Source of the DNA: Actinobacteria bacterium OK074
GTDB taxonomy: Bacteria > Actinomycetota > Actinomycetes > Streptomycetales > Streptomycetaceae
Direction of reading: 5' to 3'
Assembly: GCA_001298575.1 (NCBI GenBank)
Contig: LJCV01000290.1
Span: 1 to 43,244 of the forward strand
Length of the DNA stretch: 43,244 nt
A program made the position numbers and the translations under genes. Positions 24,633 through 32,785 of the stretch are shown here, in pieces. The notes below the pieces were generated by a model. The model was not told where the DNA came from. It searched no databases and saw only the letters and a list, made by a program, of their open reading frames with translations. Every line of letters starts with the position of its first letter. Within the stretch, counting starts at the first letter, position 1.

Positions 24633-25070
24633 ATGACCAGCCAACCCGAGAACTCATCGACCCCGAACGGTACTTACGGCTCTTCGCCGGACCGCGGGGT
24701 GCTGGACGAGGCGCTCGAACCCGAGCAGATACGTTCCCTGAACTCGGCCCTGCGCAAGCTCTCCCGTACCGACTCCGTCGGCAAGGACCTGGAGGACGCG
24801 GCGAAACGGCTGCTCTCCGGCCGCCTCGCCCTGCGCGACGCCCTCGACGACCCGGCCGTCGCGCGCGCCCTGACCGGCGGTGGCATGGCCTCCCTGCGCG
24901 GCCAGTGGGACAGCCTCCCCGAGGATGAGCGCGACCGGATCAGGCACGAGGAGCCGGCGGCGGCCGAGACCTCCGCCAACTCACCCGAACCGAGGCGCCC
25001 GTTGGGCGCCGACTCGCAGTCGGCGAGAAAGACCCAGGGCCGCCACAGCGGCGGCTTCTCGCTGTACTGA
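24633..25070 (+). CDS. Small helical protein, paralogue of the 13980 product, 145 aa
   Basis: ATG 24633 has GAGGAG 8 bases upstream. A disordered N-terminus (1-25) leads to a helical core: EQIRSLNSALRKLSRTDSV, then AAKRLLSGRLALRDALDDP and a third helix GGMASLRGQWDSL. The core shares its pattern (LSG..x.LRDALDDP) with VLSGHVDVKDAFQDP of the 13980 product. The tail (100-145) is charged and probably disordered. Transcribed away from the membrane-protein gene at 24489. Unknown function. Confidence 0.72.
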   Translation: MTSQPENSSTPNGTYGSSPDRGVLDEALEPEQIRSLNSALRKLSRTDSVGKDLEDAAKRLLSGRLALRDALDDPAVARALTGGGMASLRGQWDSLPEDERDRIRHEEPAAAETSANSPEPRRPLGADSQSARKTQGRHSGGFSLY

Positions 25071-25127
25071 CCCGACCACGACTGACCCGACCACGACTGA
25101 CCCGACCGCGACCAACCCGGCCGCGGC
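25068..25127. repeat. Four 15-bp tandem repeats directly at a stop codon
   Basis: Units start at 25068, 25083, 25098 and 25113 (TGACCCGACCACGAC, the last two diverged). The first three letters of the first unit are the TGA stop of the small helical protein at 24633, so reading would stop at each unit in that frame. Confidence 0.8.
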
Positions 25128-25156
25128 CGGCCAACTACCGACGGTCCACTGCCTAC

Positions 25157-25489
25157 TTACTGCACCGCGGCGGAGCTGTCCTCGTTGTGTGGCGCGGGCT
25201 CCAGGTCGAACTCCCCGTCCCGCGCCCCGAGTACGAACGCCCGCCACTCCGCCTCCGTGTACCGCAGCACGGTCTCGGTGTCGAGGGACGAGCGCATGGC
25301 CACGGCGCCGTCGGGCAGGTACGCGATCTCGACCCGCTCCTCGTGCTCCTCGGTGCCGGGCGCGCTGTGCCACTCGACCCCCGAGATGTCGAGGGCGTAC
25401 AGCTCGTCGCGCTCACGCTCCTTGCGCGCCTTGATCTCGTCCGGGGTCTCGACCGGAGTCCCGACCTCGTTGTTCCCTGCCTCGGTCAT
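25157..25489 (-). CDS. DUF397 domain protein, 110 aa
   Basis: ATG 25489 follows AGGAAGAGG by about 9 bases; an in-frame extension upstream has no such site. After a charged helical N-terminus (18-32, KARKERERDELYALD) comes the DUF397 pattern: GVEWHSAP, ERVEIAYLPDGAVAMRSS, then VLRYTEAEWRAFVLGARDGEFD. DUF397 proteins are abundant in streptomycetes, often beside Xre-type regulators, and some affect development; no Xre gene is next to this one. Function here unknown. Confidence 0.85.
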   Translation of the reverse strand: MTEAGNNEVGTPVETPDEIKARKERERDELYALDISGVEWHSAPGTEEHEERVEIAYLPDGAVAMRSSLDTETVLRYTEAEWRAFVLGARDGEFDLEPAPHNEDSSAAVQ

Positions 25490-25587
25490 CCTGCGGGGCC
25501 TCTTCCTGACACTGACATATGGACGAAGTACGTGTCTCATCCTACGGGCGCGAACACCACCGGCGCGGGCACCTGCGGCGAATCAGG

Positions 25588-25745
25588 GCTCCCGCCGACG
25601 ACGGCCGGGGCGCCCACCGGACGGTGTCAGAGCACCCACCGGACGACGCCAGAGCGCCCACCGGACGACAACGTCGGGGCGCCCGCCCGACAACGACCAG
25701 GGCGCCCGCCGAACAGCGATCAGGGCTCCTGCCGACGACGATCGA
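25588..25745. repeat. 22-25 bp degenerate tandem repeat, about seven copies
   Basis: Units begin with a GCGCCC/GCTCCC core at 25588, 25610, 25632, 25654, 25679, 25702 and 25725, each followed by a CCGACGAC-like stretch. The last copies enter the 3' end of the WXG100 gene (stop at 25720), so the array probably extended that gene's C-terminus. Confidence 0.78.
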
Positions 25746-26121
25746 AGTGCACCCCCGTCGCCATCTTCACCTCGCCGTCGTACTCCGCGGTCGTCTCCCG
25801 CCAGACGGCTTCCTGGGCGGCCTCGTTCTGCTCGTGCGCGACGCCCATCTTCGTGAAGGCGATCCCCATGCCCGCCAGCCGTTCCGCCAGGCTGCCCATC
25901 GACTGGTACATGCCGTCGCGCAGACCCTCGTAGACGACGCCGAACTTCTCGCCGATGTCGTCGTCGCCCCACGGCGGCGTGGCGCCGTTGCCGCCCTCCA
26001 GGCTGGTCAGCCCGTCCTGGAGGCTCTTGGTGGCCTTCGCGAAGTTCTGGCCGACCGTGAACATGTTGAAGCCCTCGTCCTTGAGGACCTTGGGATCGGA
26101 GTCCATGTAGTCCGACGACAC
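25720..26121 (-). CDS. WXG100-like T7SS substrate, 133 aa
   Basis: GTG 26121 is preceded by GGGGGG with 5 bases between. The protein has two helices around a Pro-Trp-Gly-Asp turn and resembles the 12295 product over the turn and helix 2 (IGEKFGVVYEGLRDGMYQS, then SLAERL). Unlike that protein it continues about 25 residues beyond the usual WXG100 length and has no clear YxxxD/E, so it may rely on a partner for export. It lies 101 bp downstream of eccC on the same strand, so it may be co-transcribed with the motor ATPase. Its 3' end runs into the tandem repeat. Confidence 0.82.
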   Translation of the reverse strand: MSSDYMDSDPKVLKDEGFNMFTVGQNFAKATKSLQDGLTSLEGGNGATPPWGDDDIGEKFGVVYEGLRDGMYQSMGSLAERLAGMGIAFTKMGVAHEQNEAAQEAVWRETTAEYDGEVKMATGVHFDRRRQEP

Positions 26122-26222
26122 AACTGCCCCCCGTGGCTCGCCTTTTCCACTGCAACGCCACTTTAACGCCGCGGGGGCGGCACCCACCCGGGTACCGCCC
26201 CCGCCGCAGACTCGCGTGGCCG

Positions 26223-29200
26223 CTAGAACCGAGCCGGCAGCCACCCCGTCTGAATCAACTGCCCGCCCCGCCGCCGCGTGTGGAAGTACCCACGCCCGGG
26301 CGGCAGTTGGGACGGCGAGATGTTGCCCAGCAGCGCACCCTCCGAGCGGTCGCCCGACAACACGAGCCCCTGCGCGCCGAGTTCACGCATCCGCTGCATC
26401 ACCGGCTCGTACAGCGACCGGCTGGCACCGCCCGAGGCGCGCGCGATGATGACCCGCAGGCCGACGTCACGCGCGAACGGCAGGTATTCGAGCAGCGGGG
26501 CCAGCGGGTTCATGCCGGTCGCGACGAGGTCGTAGTCGTCGATGATGACGAACGCGTCCGGGCTGCTGTACCAACTGCGGTTGCGCAGCTGCTCGGGCGT
26601 GACGTCCGGGCCCGGCATCCGGCGGCTGAGCGAACCGGCGAGGCCCTCAAGGGTCTCCGACAGGGCGGGCGCCGACGCGCAGTACCGCGACAGGTGCGTC
26701 TCGGGCACCCCCTGGAGATGGGCGCGCCGGTAGTCGCCCATGACGATCTTCGCCTGGTCCGGGGTGTAGCGCTCGGTGATCTGCTTGATGAGCAGCCGCA
26801 GCACCGCGGACTTCCCGGACTCGCTCTCGCCGAACACGATGAAGTGCGGGTCCGTCTCGAAGTCGACGAAGACCGGCGCGAGCGAGGACTCGTCGATGCC
26901 GACGGCCACCCCGCGCTCGGGGTGCTCGAACCCCTTGGGCAGCCGGTCGGAGGCCAGCATCTTGGGCAGCAGCCGTACCGAAGGGGCCCGGCTGCCCTGC
27001 CAGTTGTCGTTGATGCCGCGGATGAGGATCGACGTCGCCTCGGACAGGTCCTCGGTCGCCGAGGAGCCGTCGACCCGGGGCAGCGCCGTCATGAAGTGCA
27101 GCTTGTCCTGGGTCAGACCGCGGCCCGGCACGCTCGCGGGCACGTTCTGCGCGACCTTGCGGTCGATCTCCGACTCGGTCGGGTCGCCCAGCCGCAGTTC
27201 GATGCGGTTCTGGAGCATGTCCTTGAGCGCGGGCCGCACTTCGGTGTAGCGGCTCGCGGCCAGGATCACGTGCACGCCGAAACCGAGGCCGCGCGTGGCG
27301 ATCTCCGTGACGGTGGGCTCCAGTTGCTCGTAGTCCGTCTTGAAGGTGGCCCAGCCGTCGACGACGAGGAAGACGTCCCCCCAGTGCTGGTCGGGCAGTT
27401 GCCCGGCCGCGCGGCGCTGGCGGTAGGTCTGGATCGAGTCGACGTTGTTGGCGCGGAAGTACTCCTCGCGCGCGTTGAGGATCCCCTCGACCTCGCTGAC
27501 CGTACGGCGCACCTTCTCCGCGTCGAGCCGGTTGGCGACCCCGCCGACGTGCGCCAGGTCCTCCATCGAGATCAGGCTGCCGCCGCCGAAGTCCAGGCAG
27601 TAGAACTGCACTTCGGCCGGGGTGTGGGTGAGCGCGAACGACGAGATGAGCGAGCGCAGCAGCGTCGACTTGCCGGACTGCGGACCGCCGACGAACAGAC
27701 CGTGGCCCGCGCCGCCGGAGAAGTCCCGGTACAGCACGTCGCGCCGCTGCTCGAACGGCTTGTCCACCAGGCCCACCGGCACGTTGAGGCGGCCAAGTGC
27801 CGTGTAGTCGGGCGCGGTCAGGCCACGTTCGCGGGTGACGGCGAGCTGGGGGAGCAGCTGCTCCAGCGAGGGCGCCTCCTCCAGCGGGGGCAGCCACACC
27901 TGGTGGGCGGGCGGCCCCTGGTTGACCATCCGGCCGACGATGACGTCCAGCACGGTGTCCGCCAGCGCGTCGTCCACCCGGTTGTCGGGCTCCGGCTCCT
28001 CGATCACCGGCTGCGGCGGCAGCGCCACGTGCTCCGCCGTGAACAGCGCGGGCCGCAGCTGCGTCGAACGGTGCACCCGGGAGGGGCCCTCGCCGTGGTA
28101 AGGCCCCGACACGTAGGCCGCCTTGAAGCGGACCATGGTGTCGGTGTCGTAGCGCAGATAACCCGAACCGGGGATCGACGGCAGGTGGTAGGCGTCCGGG
28201 ACACCGATCGCCGTGCGCGACTCGGCCGCGGAGAACGTCCGCAGACCGATCCGGTACGACAGGTAGGTGTCCAGGCCGCGCAGCTTGCCCTCCTCCAGGC
28301 GCTGTGAGGCCAGCAGCAGGTGCACGCCCAACGACCGGCCGATGCGGCCGATCTGGATGAACATGTCGATGAAGTCCGGCTTGGCGGTGAGGAGTTCGGA
28401 GAACTCGTCGAGCACGATGACCAGCGAGGCCATCGGCTCCAGCGCCGCGCCCGCCGCCCGGGCCTTCTCGTAGTCGTGCAGGTTGGCGTAGTTGCCCGCC
28501 GTGCGCAGCAACTCCTGGCGGCGCTGCGTCTCACCCATGATCGAGTCGCGCATGCGGTCGACGAGGGTGAGGTCGTCCGCGAGGTTGGTGATGACCGCCG
28601 CGGTGTGCGGCATGTCCGCCATGCCGGCGAAGGTCGCGCCGCCCTTGAAGTCCGCGAGGATGAAGTTCAGCGTCTCCGAGGAGTGCGTGACCGCGAGGCC
28701 GAGCACCAGCGTGCGCAGCACCTCGGACTTGCCGGAACCGGTCGCGCCGACGCACAGGCCGTGCGGGCCCATGCCCTCCTGCGAGGCTTCCTTGAGGTCG
28801 AGCATGACCGGTTCGCCGCTCTCGCCGACCCCGATCGGCACCCGCAGCCGCTCGTGCAGCGTGCGCGGTCGCCAGGTGCGGGAGACGTCCACGGTGCCCG
28901 CGTCGCCGATGCCCATCAGATCGGTGAAGTCGAGGTTGGACAGGAGGGGTTCGCCCTCCTCCGCGGAGCCGACCCGGAAGGGCGCGAGCTGCCGCGCCAG
29001 CGACTGGGCCTGCGCCGCGTTCAGCACGTCGGGGCGACCGGTGTACGCCGACTCGTGGCCCACGAACAGCCGCATCCGGTCCGGCTTCACGTACGCCGTC
29101 AGACCCGCGCGCAGCTCCTCCTCCAGTTCGCCGGGGGCGATTTCGAGGAAGGTGACGCCCTGGAGCCCCTCGGCGCTGGCGAGTTCGGAGTCCGGCGGCA

Positions 29201-30167
29201 CCGTGCCGCCGTCGAGCACCACGATCAGGTGCGGCTGGTCGTAGACCGGGTTCGCGTCCCGGTTCCAGCGCGGCCGGTCGTCCAACTGGTCGGCCAGCGC
29301 TTCCTCCAGCTCCCCGAGGTCGTCGAAGAGCAGCCGGGTCGAGCCCGCGCCGTCCTTGGCCTTCGGGTGCTGGCTGTGCGGCAGCCACTTGATCCAGTCC
29401 CAGTCCGGTGCCGCGGAGGGGTGCGCCACCACGGCGACCATCAGGTCCTCGGGCGCGTGCAGCGTCGCCAACTGGCAGAGTGCGGCACGGGCGTTGCCGT
29501 AGACCGTGTCCCGGTCGCCGCAGACCGTCATGTGGTAGAAGGCGCGCAGCGAGACCGAGACGGGCAGGTCGTGCAGGCTGCCGTGCGCGTCGAGGAACGC
29601 CTTCATGGCCGCCGCCGTCAGCGGCTCCAGCTCCTCCTTGGGCGCCGTCTCCGGTGCCACCAGCGGGGTGTTGAGCTGCTGCACCCCGCGGCCGATCCGC
29701 ACGGAGGCGAAGTCCGCGTCGGTCGGGCGCCGTTCCCACAGCCGCTTGCCGTCCGCGGCCACCGCCCACAGCTGTTCGGGGTCGGGATGCTGGAACAGCT
29801 GGCTGCGCCGCTGGAGTTCGGCGGTCTTGTGTACGTCCTTGCGGACCTGTTCGAGATAGCGGAAGTAGTCACGCCGGTCCTGCGCCATGCCCGCGCCGCC
29901 GCCCTGCCGGGACTTGGCGAACTGGGCGATGGCCATGGCCAGCGTGGAGGCCAGCATCAGCCCGCCGACCACCCTCATGTAGGAGGGCAGGTTCGGCATG
30001 AAGAAGAAACCGACGGAACCCAGCATGCCCATCATGGGCAGCAGGGTCATCAGCATGCTTTCCTCGCCCTCGCGGGGAATCTCGGGCGGCGTTTCGAGTC
30101 TGACCTCGCCGTCCGGGACGACCGGGGGCACTATCCGCGGTGGTCGTTTGATGATGACGACGCTCAC
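26223..30167 (-). CDS. eccC: T7SS motor ATPase EccC (FtsK/SpoIIIE type, three ATPase domains), 1,314 aa
   Basis: I chose GTG 30167 (MSVVIIKRPPRIVPP, the usual start of this family), with GAAGGA about 11 bases upstream; ATG 30179 touches that site directly and is less likely. Two membrane helices lie at about 41-85. Three P-loop domains follow: GATGSGKS (Lys480), GGPQSGKS (Lys833), GESESGKS (Lys1119). Walker B is canonical in the first (VIVLDEFSEL) and altered in the second (LVVDGWATF), as usual for EccC where domain 1 is the active motor and domains 2 and 3 bind substrate. It recognises YxxxD/E-tagged WXG100 pairs and drives their export through the EccB/C/D/E membrane complex. Single-chain EccC as in other streptomycetes. 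Confidence 0.97.
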   Translation of the reverse strand: MSVVIIKRPPRIVPPVVPDGEVRLETPPEIPREGEESMLMTLLPMMGMLGSVGFFFMPNLPSYMRVVGGLMLASTLAMAIAQFAKSRQGGGAGMAQDRRDYFRYLEQVRKDVHKTAELQRRSQLFQHPDPEQLWAVAADGKRLWERRPTDADFASVRIGRGVQQLNTPLVAPETAPKEELEPLTAAAMKAFLDAHGSLHDLPVSVSLRAFYHMTVCGDRDTVYGNARAALCQLATLHAPEDLMVAVVAHPSAAPDWDWIKWLPHSQHPKAKDGAGSTRLLFDDLGELEEALADQLDDRPRWNRDANPVYDQPHLIVVLDGGTVPPDSELASAEGLQGVTFLEIAPGELEEELRAGLTAYVKPDRMRLFVGHESAYTGRPDVLNAAQAQSLARQLAPFRVGSAEEGEPLLSNLDFTDLMGIGDAGTVDVSRTWRPRTLHERLRVPIGVGESGEPVMLDLKEASQEGMGPHGLCVGATGSGKSEVLRTLVLGLAVTHSSETLNFILADFKGGATFAGMADMPHTAAVITNLADDLTLVDRMRDSIMGETQRRQELLRTAGNYANLHDYEKARAAGAALEPMASLVIVLDEFSELLTAKPDFIDMFIQIGRIGRSLGVHLLLASQRLEEGKLRGLDTYLSYRIGLRTFSAAESRTAIGVPDAYHLPSIPGSGYLRYDTDTMVRFKAAYVSGPYHGEGPSRVHRSTQLRPALFTAEHVALPPQPVIEEPEPDNRVDDALADTVLDVIVGRMVNQGPPAHQVWLPPLEEAPSLEQLLPQLAVTRERGLTAPDYTALGRLNVPVGLVDKPFEQRRDVLYRDFSGGAGHGLFVGGPQSGKSTLLRSLISSFALTHTPAEVQFYCLDFGGGSLISMEDLAHVGGVANRLDAEKVRRTVSEVEGILNAREEYFRANNVDSIQTYRQRRAAGQLPDQHWGDVFLVVDGWATFKTDYEQLEPTVTEIATRGLGFGVHVILAASRYTEVRPALKDMLQNRIELRLGDPTESEIDRKVAQNVPASVPGRGLTQDKLHFMTALPRVDGSSATEDLSEATSILIRGINDNWQGSRAPSVRLLPKMLASDRLPKGFEHPERGVAVGIDESSLAPVFVDFETDPHFIVFGESESGKSAVLRLLIKQITERYTPDQAKIVMGDYRRAHLQGVPETHLSRYCASAPALSETLEGLAGSLSRRMPGPDVTPEQLRNRSWYSSPDAFVIIDDYDLVATGMNPLAPLLEYLPFARDVGLRVIIARASGGASRSLYEPVMQRMRELGAQGLVLSGDRSEGALLGNISPSQLPPGRGYFHTRRRGGQLIQTGWLPARF

Positions 30168-30277
30168 CGATGCACTCATCCTTCGCGATTGATACGTCCT
30201 GGCACCGACGCCCCCGTGTACCGCGACGTGTTCTTCATTCGTTCGCGTAGGCGTCGTTCGCGTAGTCGCAGATCCTA

Positions 30278-30289
30278 CTGACAGGTCAG
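30278..30289. promoter_or_regulatory. 12-bp dyad in the eccC/eccD divergent region
   Basis: CTGAC-AG-GTCAG is a perfect 5-bp dyad with a 2-base centre. Directly next to it on the minus strand is TAGGAT (30272-30277), a possible -10 for eccC, giving a leader of about 100 bases. An operator is possible, but no -35 element is obvious and the dyad is short. Confidence 0.3.
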
Positions 30290-30441
30290 GTGTCCGAGGG
30301 CGCCGGGAAGATGGAGATGCCAAGCAGGTCCTGGGAGGAATGCGGGAGGCCGGGCCTGTGGTGGGTGCGGCAGCGGATATGGTGGCGCTCCGCGTCGTAC
30401 GAGCGGCGTGAGGACGCCTTGTCTAGCAGGGGGAACACCAG

Positions 30442-31899
30442 GTGAGCACGGGGACTTCGACAGGTTTCTGCCGAATCACCATCGCGGCGCCGGACAGCCG
30501 AGTGGATGTCGCGCTGCCCGAGGATCTGCCGATCCAGGACCTCTTTCCCGAGATCGTCAGGCTCTCGGGACTGGTCCAGTCGGACACCACTCCCTCCGGC
30601 TACCACCTGGTGACCCGCGAGGGCCAGGTCTTCGACGCGAGCCGGTCGTTGCTGGAGCACCGGGTCAGGGACGGCGAAGTGCTGCTGCTGCGCACCTTCG
30701 CCGACTCGCTGCCGCCGGCCGTGCACGACGACGTGGTGGACGCCATCGCCGCCGCCGTCAAGCAGGACGTCCGCAGCTGGAACGACCAGCTGATGCGGGT
30801 GGCCGGGCTGGTCTCCGGCGCACTGCTGCTGATCATGCTCGGCTTCGTCTTCTGGTTCGCGGACCCGCTGCGGCACGACATGCACGGCCTCCAGGGCATC
30901 CTCGCCGGAGTCACCGCCCTCACCCTGACCGCCTTCGCGGGCGTCCGGGCCCGGGTCTACGACGACCGCGGCGCCGCCGTCGCGCTGGGCATCTCGGCGC
31001 TGCCGCACGCGCTCATCGCGGGCTCCGGCGTCATCCCGCAGGACGCGGGCGAGGGCCCCGGGCGGATCCAGTTCCTCGTCGGCTGCGTCGTCGTCCTGCT
31101 CTTCTCCGTCGTGCTGATCATGCTGCTGCCGCAGGGCGACGCCCCGTTCGTGGCCGCCGCGCTGGCCGCCGCGATCGGCACGCTCGCCGTCTTCTGCGGT
31201 GTGCTCACCGACGCGGCACCGCGGGAGATCGCCGCGGGCACCGCCGTCGTCGCGCTGGCCGTGGTCGGCTTCCTGCCCGGCTGGTCGGCCCGGTTCGCGA
31301 AGCTGCCGATCGGGTTCCGCAACCCGGAGGACCTGGCCAGGGCGCGCCGCGAGGGCGGCGACGGCGGCGGCGAGGCCGTCGACGTCCAGCGGATCGTCGC
31401 CCAGACCAGCCGGGGCCACGAACTGCTGCTCGGCCTGGTGGGCGGCTGCGCCGTCGTCATCGTCGGCACGGGCGGCGCGGTGCTCGGCTTCAGCGACAGC
31501 GGCTGGGCCCAGCTCCTTGCCCTGGCCGCCGGTCTCGCCGCGATGCTGCGGGCGCGCCTGTTCCGCTACACCGCGCAGGTCACCTGCCTGTTCGTCGCCG
31601 GTGTCGTCACCCTCGGGCTGCTGGTGCTCGGCCTCGCGATCTCGCCGCCGATGGACATCGTGATGGAGCTGGTCAAGGGCAATTCGGGCCCCGTCGACGT
31701 ACGCACCCTGTGGCTCGGTGCCTCGGTCGCGGCCGGGGTGCTGCTGCTGATCGCGATTGCCCTCATCGTGCCGCAGAAGGGCCTGTCCCCCTTCTGGGGC
31801 CGCATGCTGGACCTCGCGGACTCGCTGGTGCTGCTCTCCCTGATCCCGATCTGCCTGGCCGTCCTCGACGTCTACGGCAAGGTCCGCGGCGGCGTCTGA
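30442..31899 (+). CDS. eccD: T7SS membrane channel protein EccD, 485 aa
   Basis: GTG 30442 follows GGGGGAA by about 8 bases. Residues 8-90 are the ubiquitin-like (YukD) domain typical of EccD (FCRITIAAPDSRVDVALP start), facing the cytoplasm. From about 115 to the end there are about eleven membrane helices, with a charged cytoplasmic loop in the middle (about 290-325, RNPEDLARARREGGDGG). EccD dimers form much of the inner-membrane pore of ESX systems together with EccB, EccC and EccE. It is divergent from eccC, with 274 bp between. EccB and EccE are not in the window, so they must lie to the left or elsewhere. Confidence 0.95.
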   Translation: MSTGTSTGFCRITIAAPDSRVDVALPEDLPIQDLFPEIVRLSGLVQSDTTPSGYHLVTREGQVFDASRSLLEHRVRDGEVLLLRTFADSLPPAVHDDVVDAIAAAVKQDVRSWNDQLMRVAGLVSGALLLIMLGFVFWFADPLRHDMHGLQGILAGVTALTLTAFAGVRARVYDDRGAAVALGISALPHALIAGSGVIPQDAGEGPGRIQFLVGCVVVLLFSVVLIMLLPQGDAPFVAAALAAAIGTLAVFCGVLTDAAPREIAAGTAVVALAVVGFLPGWSARFAKLPIGFRNPEDLARARREGGDGGGEAVDVQRIVAQTSRGHELLLGLVGGCAVVIVGTGGAVLGFSDSGWAQLLALAAGLAAMLRARLFRYTAQVTCLFVAGVVTLGLLVLGLAISPPMDIVMELVKGNSGPVDVRTLWLGASVAAGVLLLIAIALIVPQKGLSPFWGRMLDLADSLVLLSLIPICLAVLDVYGKVRGGV

Positions 31900-32104
31900 C
31901 CGGCTTGCCCGGCGGCGCCCGACCGGCTCCCTCGGCGGCGCCCGACCCGCCGTGGGGCCGCTCGCCGGGAACCGCAGGGTCACCCGTCAGGAGCAGTCCC
32001 GCGTGCTGGTACGCTGTGTGACGGCCGTTTGTGTACGCACCCCCGGAGCCCAGGGCCCCGGAGGCCGCGCCGAACGGATCCCCGCCTCCCGAGTAACGGA
32101 AGCT

Positions 32105-32126
32105 CCCCCGAGAACAAGACCGGGGG
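32105..32126 (+). promoter_or_regulatory. Small hairpin in the rpsO leader
   Basis: CCCCCG (32105-32110) pairs with CGGGGG (32121-32126) around a 10-base loop, 37 bases before the rpsO start. Ribosomal protein S15 represses its own mRNA through leader structures in several bacterial groups, so this is a candidate, but no known S15 motif was identified. Confidence 0.35.
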
Positions 32127-32163
32127 CACTCGGTGGCCACTCAAGGACTTACGAGGAGTAAGC

Positions 32164-32454
32164 GTGTCGCTCGACGCCGCTACGAAGAAGCAGATCATCG
32201 GCGAGTTCGGCCAGAAGGAGGGCGACACCGGCTCCCCCGAGGTCCAGGTCGCCATGCTCTCCCGCCGTATCTCGGACCTGACCGAGCACCTCAAGACCCA
32301 CAAGCACGACCACCACTCCCGTCGTGGTCTGCTGATCCTCGTAGGCCAGCGCCGCCGCCTGCTGCAGTACCTGGCCAAGAAGGACATCCAGCGCTTCCGT
32401 ACGCTGGTCGACCGCCTCGGCATCCGTCGCGGTGCGGCCGGCGGCGCCAAGTAA
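32164..32454 (+). CDS. rpsO: 30S ribosomal protein S15, 96 aa
   Basis: GTG 32164 follows GAGGAG with 7 bases between. The protein is full-length S15: SLDAATKKQIIGEFGQ start, TGSPEVQVAMLSRRI, then TEHLKTHKHDHHSRRGLL and a basic C-terminus. The HKHDHHSR loop and the following helix contact 16S rRNA. S15 binds the central domain of 16S rRNA early in 30S assembly. A terminator follows at 32464, and pnp comes 331 bp after the stop, the usual rpsO-pnp order in which read-through makes a shared transcript. Confidence 0.98.
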   Translation: MSLDAATKKQIIGEFGQKEGDTGSPEVQVAMLSRRISDLTEHLKTHKHDHHSRRGLLILVGQRRRLLQYLAKKDIQRFRTLVDRLGIRRGAAGGAK

Positions 32455-32463
32455 GTCGCGGTG

Positions 32464-32503
32464 AAGGGAGCGGTTCCCGAAACGATCGGGGGCCGCTCCC
32501 TTT
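32464..32503 (+). terminator. rpsO terminator / attenuating hairpin
   Basis: AAGGGAGCGG (32464-32473) pairs perfectly with its complement, which begins at 32493, followed by only three T. The loop contains a smaller CCCGA/TCGGG pairing. A modest T-run suggests partial termination with read-through into pnp. Confidence 0.8.
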
Positions 32504-32785
32504 GCCGTACGTGCGGGAACGTGCGGAGTGTCACTGCCCCTTTGTAGTGTGGTAGCGCACCACCGCACCATCCAGCAGTACGCGGCAGTACCCAGCAGTA
32601 CGCAGAACGAACGAGGAGGAGCGCGCCGCGCCGCCGCCGGTCCTCGGTAGTGGCCCCCGGGGGAAAGAGCCCGGGTGCTTCGATCGAAGACCGGCCCGCA
32701 CCAGACGGAGCGCTTCTCCGCCCCCGTCCCCCCGCCACACGGGCGGATCAGGGACGAAAGACGAAAAGTATCGGAGAAAACGCTA
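32504..32785 (+). promoter_or_regulatory. pnp leader region with a large hairpin
   Basis: The interval holds short repeats (CAGTACGC/CAGTACCC near 32575-32603). It also has a nested hairpin in which CCGGTC (32637-32642) pairs with GACCGG (32689-32694) and an inner CCCGGG pairs within. pnp mRNAs are often cut by RNase III in a leader hairpin, which allows autoregulation by PNPase; this structure is a candidate for such a site. No promoter could be identified with confidence. Confidence 0.45.

Noticed and set aside
25588..25745. Possible CRISPR-like array
   Set aside because: Units are contiguous, without spacers, degenerate, and run into a coding region; no cas gene is nearby.
26133..28307. 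Very long plus-strand reading frames opposite eccC (also 28320-30281)
   Set aside because: They are mirror frames of a GC3-rich gene, rich in Arg/His/Val without domains, whereas the minus strand encodes EccC with three P-loops.
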